Assembly: GCA_021292105.1 (NCBI GenBank)
Contig: CM037869.1
Coordinates: forward strand, 9,830,704 to 9,894,703
DNA length: 64,000 nt
Reading direction: 5' to 3'
From: Anadara kagoshimensis
Taxonomy: Eukaryota; Mollusca; Bivalvia; Arcoida; Arcidae
Shown: piece after piece, positions 57,465-64,000 of the stretch
How the letters are laid out: every line of letters begins with the position of its first letter
How positions within the stretch are numbered: the first letter of the stretch is position 1
Made by a program: the position numbers and the translations under genes
The notes under the pieces: generated by a model
Seen by the model: only the letters and a program-made list of their open reading frames with translations
Told to the model about the DNA's origin: nothing
Database searches by the model: none

Positions 57465-58890
57465 CCTGTGAATGTTTTTTTTTCTTATACCAATGGTCAT
57501 AAATTCTGGTAGGTTTACACCTGAATGCAAATATGGAAGACATAAGCGCATGTTTTGCTCTAATAATGATAAATAGAGAAAATTGAAATATCCTTTACTA
57601 AAACCTTTAAATTTTTATTTAAAAATCAGTTATTGATGGAAGATATAAAATAAATTTTATTTCAGTAATCAAGTTGGTGAAGTTTTGTTAGCATATGACA
57701 TCGCGAACTCGATTCTCTGGTTGTTTTTTCTACACATGATGCGCTGCCTGTGATTTTCATTTTACGTGACCAACACCCCCCCCCCCTTCCTATGTATGAA
57801 GGGAGTCTGGGAAACACTTCCTAGTAGTACACGATTATATGTATATGCAAACTGACGTCAAAAGAGGAATTTACAGCAAACCAATAAAAATCAGCGAGTC
57901 TAGAAAAAATTTCCTTTTTCCTAAAATTAGTATTTTTTTAAATACACAATCATGTGTGCAATATCCGCAGGATATGTGCGGGTTTTTTGTTTTAAAATAC
58001 ATGTATTTTATTATTTTAAATCTTGGCATGAATGGATAAACACGATACATACACAGTTATATATTTGTTTTTGTATTTTCGATTCTATCAACGTCGTCGT
58101 CGTCGACGTCACCACGCAGTATTTGTCAACAGTTATTTGAGCCATTGTGATTGTCAAAGTATACTTGAAAAACCTACTCACATCACATGGTATAAATTGA
58201 AATTAACTACTTAATAAATAACTGATTTTCAGAAATTCATACAATGAGTATTAATTTTGATTTTAGAACCATAAACACGTTTTGACTTTACAAAATTTCC
58301 TAAAATCGTCATAGATTGCGTTATTTCATAACAGCCAATGAACATGGAGAATTAAAATTAATGACGTCATTATGAGTATATTTCCCCAATGTTATTAGAA
58401 ATTGTATTCTGAAATTAAATTTCTGATAGGATTTTTTTTCCATTATCTGATTATTCTTTCAAATGATTAAAATGACATCGATATTAAAAAACAATATGAT
58501 GAACTTGAATGGACTGTGTTCATAGAACTCCGTGAGAGGGAGTAATCACAATGGCTCGAGGAGCGGAAATGAGGATAAAAGGAATTAAGAAATGAATGAC
58601 ATTCTTTTCTCAGCTGTTTCAAAAATAGATTAGAAATTCCTTTTGTATACAATAGATTCACACAAATCAAAGAAAAATCTCTTGATTTATCTATTCTTTC
58701 CAGAAATTATATAGCAATTCTATGGATATTAATAGACAATCCTGTTTAATTTAACTTGTCAACTCCAAACGGGATTTACAACGAAATCTAGATACTTATA
58801 AGTGCGGTAAGATGTTCTTGTCGGAGAAAATATTAACCTTAAATAATGAATAATGATGATGTGTATTACAACATGTATTTCGTGTTCTTT
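56540..58890. other. Non-coding AT-rich stretch
   Basis: No gene or bounded transposon. It contains the TA microsatellite at 57409-57461, a C run at 57772-57785 and a GTCGTCGTCGTCG patch near 58093. Confidence 0.55.
57409..57461. repeat. (TA)n microsatellite
   Basis: Uninterrupted TA dinucleotides over about 53 bp. The Ile-Tyr frames it yields are artefacts. Confidence 0.95.
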
Positions 58891-60414
58891 TTAAAACAGA
58901 CACGCCAATCCATGTCCAAATCATAATCCCGATTCAAAACAAAAACTTTGAAAGTTAAACATGTGAACTTCCAGCAAGAAAGTGGGACCCAGTGCTCCGG
59001 AAGGGTAAGCACCCCTGTTTTAGCTAGCCACACCTGCATCGTGTATAATCAAAACCAAGACGGAAAGGAACTATGGGGCATATATCCAGGATACTTTTGG
59101 ATACAGAGACATTATACTTTTCAACGATATCGTGATGACGTCCATAAAACATTTAGGGCTTTGATAACCTTAGGCTTGCGTCAACAATTTATTTGCAAGC
59201 AGCTTACTTCATTGTATAAAGTTCCCTTAGTGGGAACATGTTCTGAAAAAATGCCACATAAGCAAGAGCAGGTGCATTGCTGTACAGGAAAGGGAAGTTG
59301 ACAATAGAAATATTGAATGTAGCCTTTCGTGGATGTCATAAATGGGAGTCCAAATATAAAACAGAACTTGAGGCGTCAGTGGTGCCATTTATTTTCAAGA
59401 TCACTGGGATAAATGACATTTACATAGTCTCCATTAAGAATTTCTAAGGGACAGAACGACATCAATATATCTATATGTTTATATCATTGGGGAGGGGTAA
59501 AAGTTGTGTTTTAGTCACCAAGAAGATTATTTTAATATTAACAGAGCGATCAGTTCTGAACTTCTGAAATATGGCGAAAACCAGAGAGCTCGAAATGTAC
59601 CACAACAGACCTTCAGAAAGCTAATTGTATCGATGTCGTGATGGCCAATCAACTCCTTTTGTATACATGGGGATATCAGTAATGTTAATATATTGGGAAT
59701 TCTATTCAAAAGTATTTTATTAAACAACCCATATACAAAAGATGATGCAGCTAAAACATTATGAACGATTCTTGAAATCGTTAACATGACTTGCTCAGGT
59801 TAATTGTGCAAAGGTTCCTAGAATAGACGATAATTTTAATTAATGCCTTATTAGAGATGAGATTCCTAGAATACACCACACTCTCCTCTTTATAAGGTAT
59901 AAGTTGATATTAAAAAAGTTTCCCGTAAATCTATTACATTCCTATGGGTACAATATAAAGCGGAAGCTCAAAGTTTAATTCTATTTTGTTCATGGAAGCT
60001 TACATATGTCATGTGCTAACTTTTGAATACTTCATTTTATGAAAATCATAATAAATTTTAGCACATGTTTCGGATAATACGTGAGACTTGGTGTTCGGTA
60101 TTAATAGGACATAGTATCGACCCGTTGTCAGTATATGTCAGTGAGATCTAAAGCGGTATGCTTGTCTGTGGCGCATGAACTCTGTGCTCTAGCACCTTAA
60201 AGTTGCCCAAGTGCTCGTTAATGCCACGCAGATCATGAACCACACTCCGACACTCGTACACTGAACTTTCTTAGATGCCTTAGAAATTAATAAACTTGCA
60301 CTCGTCGCCAATAGCTGAAAAATTGGTGTTGCTAGGTTAAACAACATTGCAATAACAATCAATAAACGTATGGTATGGAAAATGAAAGACATGAACAGAG
60401 TACAATGTCACAGA

Positions 60415-62045
60415 ACATCTACACCAGCAACAGTCACATAACATCTACACCGGCAACAGTCACATAACATCTACACCAGCAACAGTCACATAACATCTAC
60501 ACCAGCAACAGTCACATAACATCTACACCGGCAACAGGCACATAACATCTACACCAGCAACAGTCACATAACATCTACACCGGCAACAGTCGCATAACAT
60601 CTACACCAGCAACAGTCACATAACATCTACACCAGCAACAGTCACATAACATCTACACCAGCAACAATCACATAACATCTACACCAGCAACAGTCACATA
60701 ACATCTACACCAGCAACAATCACATAACATCTACACCAGCAACAGTCAAATAACATCTACAACAGCAACAGTCACATAACATCTACACCAGCAACAGTCA
60801 CATAACATCTACACCGGCAACAGTCACATAACATCTACACCGGCAACAGTCACATAACATCTACACCAGCAACAGTCACATAACATCTACACTGACAACA
60901 GTCACATAACATCTACACCAGCAACAGTCACATAACATCTACACCAGCAACAGTCACATAACATCTACACCGGCAACAGTCACATAACATCTACACCGGC
61001 AACAGTCACATAACATCTACACCAGCAGCAGTCACATTACATCTACACCAGCAACAGTCACATAACATCTACACCGGCAACAGTCACATAACATCTACAC
61101 CAGCAACAGTCACATAACATCTACACCGGCAACAGTCACATAACATCTACACCGGCAACAGTCACATAACATCTACACCGGCAACAGTCACATAACATCT
61201 ACACCGGCAACAGTCACATAACATCTACACCAGCAACAGTCACATAACAATTACACCAGCAACAGTCACATAACATCTACACCAACAACAGTTACATAAC
61301 ATCTACACCAGCAACAGTCACATAACATCTACACCAGCAACAGTCACATAACATCTACACCAGCAACAGTCACATAACATCTACACCAGCAACAGTCACA
61401 TAACATCTACACCGGCAACAGTCACATAACATCTACACCAGCAACAGTCACATAACATCTACACCAGCAACAGTCACATAACATCTACACCAGCAACAGT
61501 CACATAACATCTACACCAGCAACAGTCACATAACATCTACACCAGCAACAGTCATATAACATCTACACCAGCAACGTCACATAACATCTACACCAGCAAC
61601 AGTCATATAACATCTACACCAGCAACAGTCACATAACATCTACACCAGCAACAGTCACATAACATCTACACCGGCAACAGTCACATAACATCTACACCAG
61701 CAACAGTCACATAACATCTACACCAGCAACAATCACATAACATCTACACAAGCAACAGTCATATAACATCTACACCAGCAACAGTCACATAACATCTACA
61801 CCAGCAACAGTCACATAACATCTACACCAGCAACAGTCACATAACATCTACACCAAGCAACAATCACATAACATCTACACCAGCAACAGTCAAATAACAT
61901 CTACAACAGCAACAGTCACATAACATCTACACCAGCAACAGTCACATAACATCTACACCAGCAACAGTCACATAACATCTACACCAGCAACAGTCACATA
62001 ACATCTACACCAGCAACAACATCAATAACATCTACACCAGCAACG
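60415..62045. repeat. 26-bp minisatellite, about 63 copies
   Basis: Unit ACATCTACACC(A/G)GC plus AACAGTCACATA. Most variation is the single A/G in CCAGCA versus CCGGCA. The last unit decays into GATAAACG. No RNA gene or ORF spans it. Confidence 0.97.
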
Positions 62046-63320
62046 ATAAACGTACAGAGAAAACACGGACGGTGTCCACCAAAAAATGAAAATCGTCGGA
62101 GTAACTTAAAGCATGTATTTAGAAATATCTAGAGCAAATCAATAACACACCAAAATATACCACACGGATTGTAAAATATAACAACATGATACACATATAT
62201 TGGAACCATTGCTTTCAAAAAATCTGAATTTAATTTACCACTGATTATAAAAATTGCTTCAACTGGCGTCTAATTAACATATTTTTTATTTTTAATCTAA
62301 AACCGATATATTGCACCGTAATATTTTCACTTAAGTTATCGGAAATAAACATTTATACCCCGGCTTTTCTATCTTTTATCTCTAGTTCACTTCCACATGT
62401 TTTATATACTGATAATATATAGTCATATGCAGTACAGACCTGTCGAAGGTTTGACACGGAACTAACTAAAATAAAAGGCCTGCTATCTAGTGGCTGAGAT
62501 ATTTACATGTATGGCTAGTGGCCGAGAACCGAGTAGGTACCAGCTGTCGAAAAGCAGTCGATATTTAGATATAGTGCGTCAAGTTTGACCTGGCCGTTTG
62601 ACCATTAATTTCAATATTAAAAAAGACATATCCATTGTGTAATTTAGGGGTTTTATAAACTTGATATATAAAGATAAATGGTAGTAAATCCGGGTACAGG
62701 GTGATAATGGCGATGGGACATGTTGTCTTACATAAATCATGTAGTCTTTTAGCCCAATCTAATACCGGTATTCAAATTAGAGGTCAAACTTGACGAATTA
62801 TACCGAGAAGCCGAAATAAGTTGTCGTTTGTCAGTAACTCCTTAAGTAAGTGTTAAATTTTCGACTGATCTGTACTGTATGTACAATGTACTTTGATAAT
62901 GTAATAACTACAATATAAAACAAGTACTTCAATTAGGTAATACTAGAATACTTGGTAAATGTTATTTCCTTCTAACATTAGTATTTACGGAAAAAGGCAA
63001 CTATTTCAAAGGATACGTGTCTACTAGCAAGGACGCTTTTACGTTGTCGCGCATTAGAACACTGTTTTGGTGCAAGCGGATGTCACTGGTCTATATTAAT
63101 GACGAAAAATTTCCCTTACAAGTAAATTGTTGACTCGGGAATAGTGTAAGCCTAGGCAAATCACGGAATTAAAAACGTTTTGTGACCATCATCGCAATGT
63201 TGATTAGTTAATAATTATGATGTCTCTGTATCCAAAATTACTCTGGGTATATTTGGTGTACCATTGTTGCATACATTTGCATTCCTTTTATTCTCCATGT
63301 TAATTTCAGATGTGACGAAT
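62046..63320. other. Spacer after the minisatellite
   Basis: No coding frame, tandem repeat or bounded element recognised. Confidence 0.5.
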
Positions 63321-63546
63321 GTAGCCAGCTAGACAAGAAATGCTTACCCTTCTGCAACTCCCAGTATCATTGACACGTGGGTAGTACTACATATAGTGCT
63401 TTACTTAGTTTGAAAGTTACTTTGGTTTTAGGATTGTGATTAGGACATGGACCGGTATGTTTGTGTTTGTATCACCGTGGAATTTTACGATTTTCTCAGT
63501 CATGAATAATTTTATAATATTTTTAACTTATTTGTAAAGCATTATA

Positions 63547-63687
63547 TAAATATTACATTTCTGACAGGGTGCCAGTACTTATTGTCACCTCGAGGAAGCA
63601 TTGTTTGCCGAGGCGATAGCCGAGGCTGACAATGCTTTTCGAGAGGTGACAATATGTACTGGCACCCTGTCAGAAATGTAATATTTA
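63547..63687. repeat. Foldback hairpin, arms about 58 bp
   Basis: TTACATTTCTGACAGGGTGC ... and its complement, near-perfect. The loop contains GCCGAGGCGATAGCCGAGG, similar to the 12.4-kb foldback. Confidence 0.8.
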
Positions 63688-63715
63688 TTTTATTACACCG
63701 AATGTTTGTTTTATT

Positions 63716-64000
63716 TTACCAATACATGATGTGCATCCTTTGTCTTTTGTAATGCCCACACCGATTTTCATCCAATTTATCGACCGGGAATGCCTCAAAT
63801 CCACAGTCATTTGAGCCAAGAAATTTAAGAAACATATCCACGGTCCGCTTAATGATCCGCTTAGTTGATGCAGAGTCTTTAGACTCTAACAAATTGCCAA
63901 GAAAGTCATTGTCAACCTCGACAAACATCATCCGACCGTTGTTGTTACAGACGAATGTAAACAATATCAATAACAATGAGACGCTTGCCGTAGATACAAC
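63716..64000 (-). pseudogene. Fragment resembling Crypton-type tyrosine recombinase N terminus
   Basis: The frame is open to the window edge and ends at 63716, beside the foldback. LLESKDSASTKRIIKRTVDM and FLGSNDCGFEAFPVDKLDEN resemble the N-terminal core-binding region of Crypton/DUF3504-like recombinases (NTKK...V..F..Y...pattern). No catalytic domain is present, so it is at best a truncated piece or an exon. Recognition is from memory of the family. Confidence 0.4.

Larger units (their letters stand above)
58900..63460. mobile_element. Possible large inverted-repeat element carrying a minisatellite
   Basis: Left end (about 58905-59035): CCATGTCCAAATCATAATCCC, AAAGTTAAACATG, GAAGGGTAAGCACCCCTG, TTTAGCTAGCCACA. 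Right end (about 63325-63455) has the same blocks inverted. The same ends bound the 2034-2870 element. This could instead be two solo ends. No transposase seen. Confidence 0.4.

Noticed and set aside
57331-57551. Ile-Tyr-repeat frames
   Set aside because: Produced by the TA microsatellite.
58948-59301. 117-residue plus-strand reading frame
   Set aside because: Its start overlaps the dispersed inverted repeat, and no domain or splice context supports it.
60415-62045. CRISPR-like array
   Set aside because: Units are contiguous 26-bp copies without unique spacers and the window is eukaryotic. It is a minisatellite.

Overview
The window is AT-rich eukaryotic DNA with GT-AG introns, dense small transposons and microsatellites. 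It looks like a bivalve-type marine mollusc. That guess rests on the ancestral-type RB1 gene, the TNF-like ligand, and a repeat class with termini like GGCCCATGGGCC and CTCAGGTGAGCTAA, which I associate with bivalve genomes from memory. No species is assigned.

The centrepiece is a complete, apparently intact retinoblastoma (RB1) orthologue on the minus strand, from the start codon at 41093 to the stop at 10687. I could thread it through 28 coding exons with matching splice sites and phases, giving 2736 nt or 911 aa. Pocket A, pocket B, the LxCxE-cleft residues, most CDK Ser/Thr-Pro sites and the C-terminal cyclin-docking motif can be read directly. About 90% of the locus is intron. The introns hold non-autonomous transposons whose boundaries are often exact: a 1694-bp hAT-like element with 8-bp target duplications, a 603-bp CACTA-like element with 3-bp duplications, several CAGGG...CCCTG elements with 5-6-bp duplications, and a Helitron-like element with a 145-bp tandem array.

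Upstream of RB1 lies SINE-rich spacer. Then comes a young full-length Ty3/gypsy LTR retrotransposon (43665-53091, plus strand). Its LTRs differ at nine places in about 1150 bp. It has a gag, a pol in the -1 frame with a textbook slippery heptamer, and one inactivating single-base deletion in the integrase. It sits about 290 bp from the 3' end of a second host gene, a three-exon minus-strand TNF-superfamily ligand (53411-55854, 279 aa).

The right end (58.9-64 kb) is repeat DNA. It has a 26-bp minisatellite of about 63 copies framed by inverted repeats more than 4 kb apart, then a foldback element and a fragment resembling a Crypton-type tyrosine recombinase. The left end (1-10.6 kb) has no recognisable gene. 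It carries a palindromic foldback, SINE tails, a second Helitron-like element interrupted by a perfect 98-bp inverted repeat, and a 1482-bp CAGGG-ended element.
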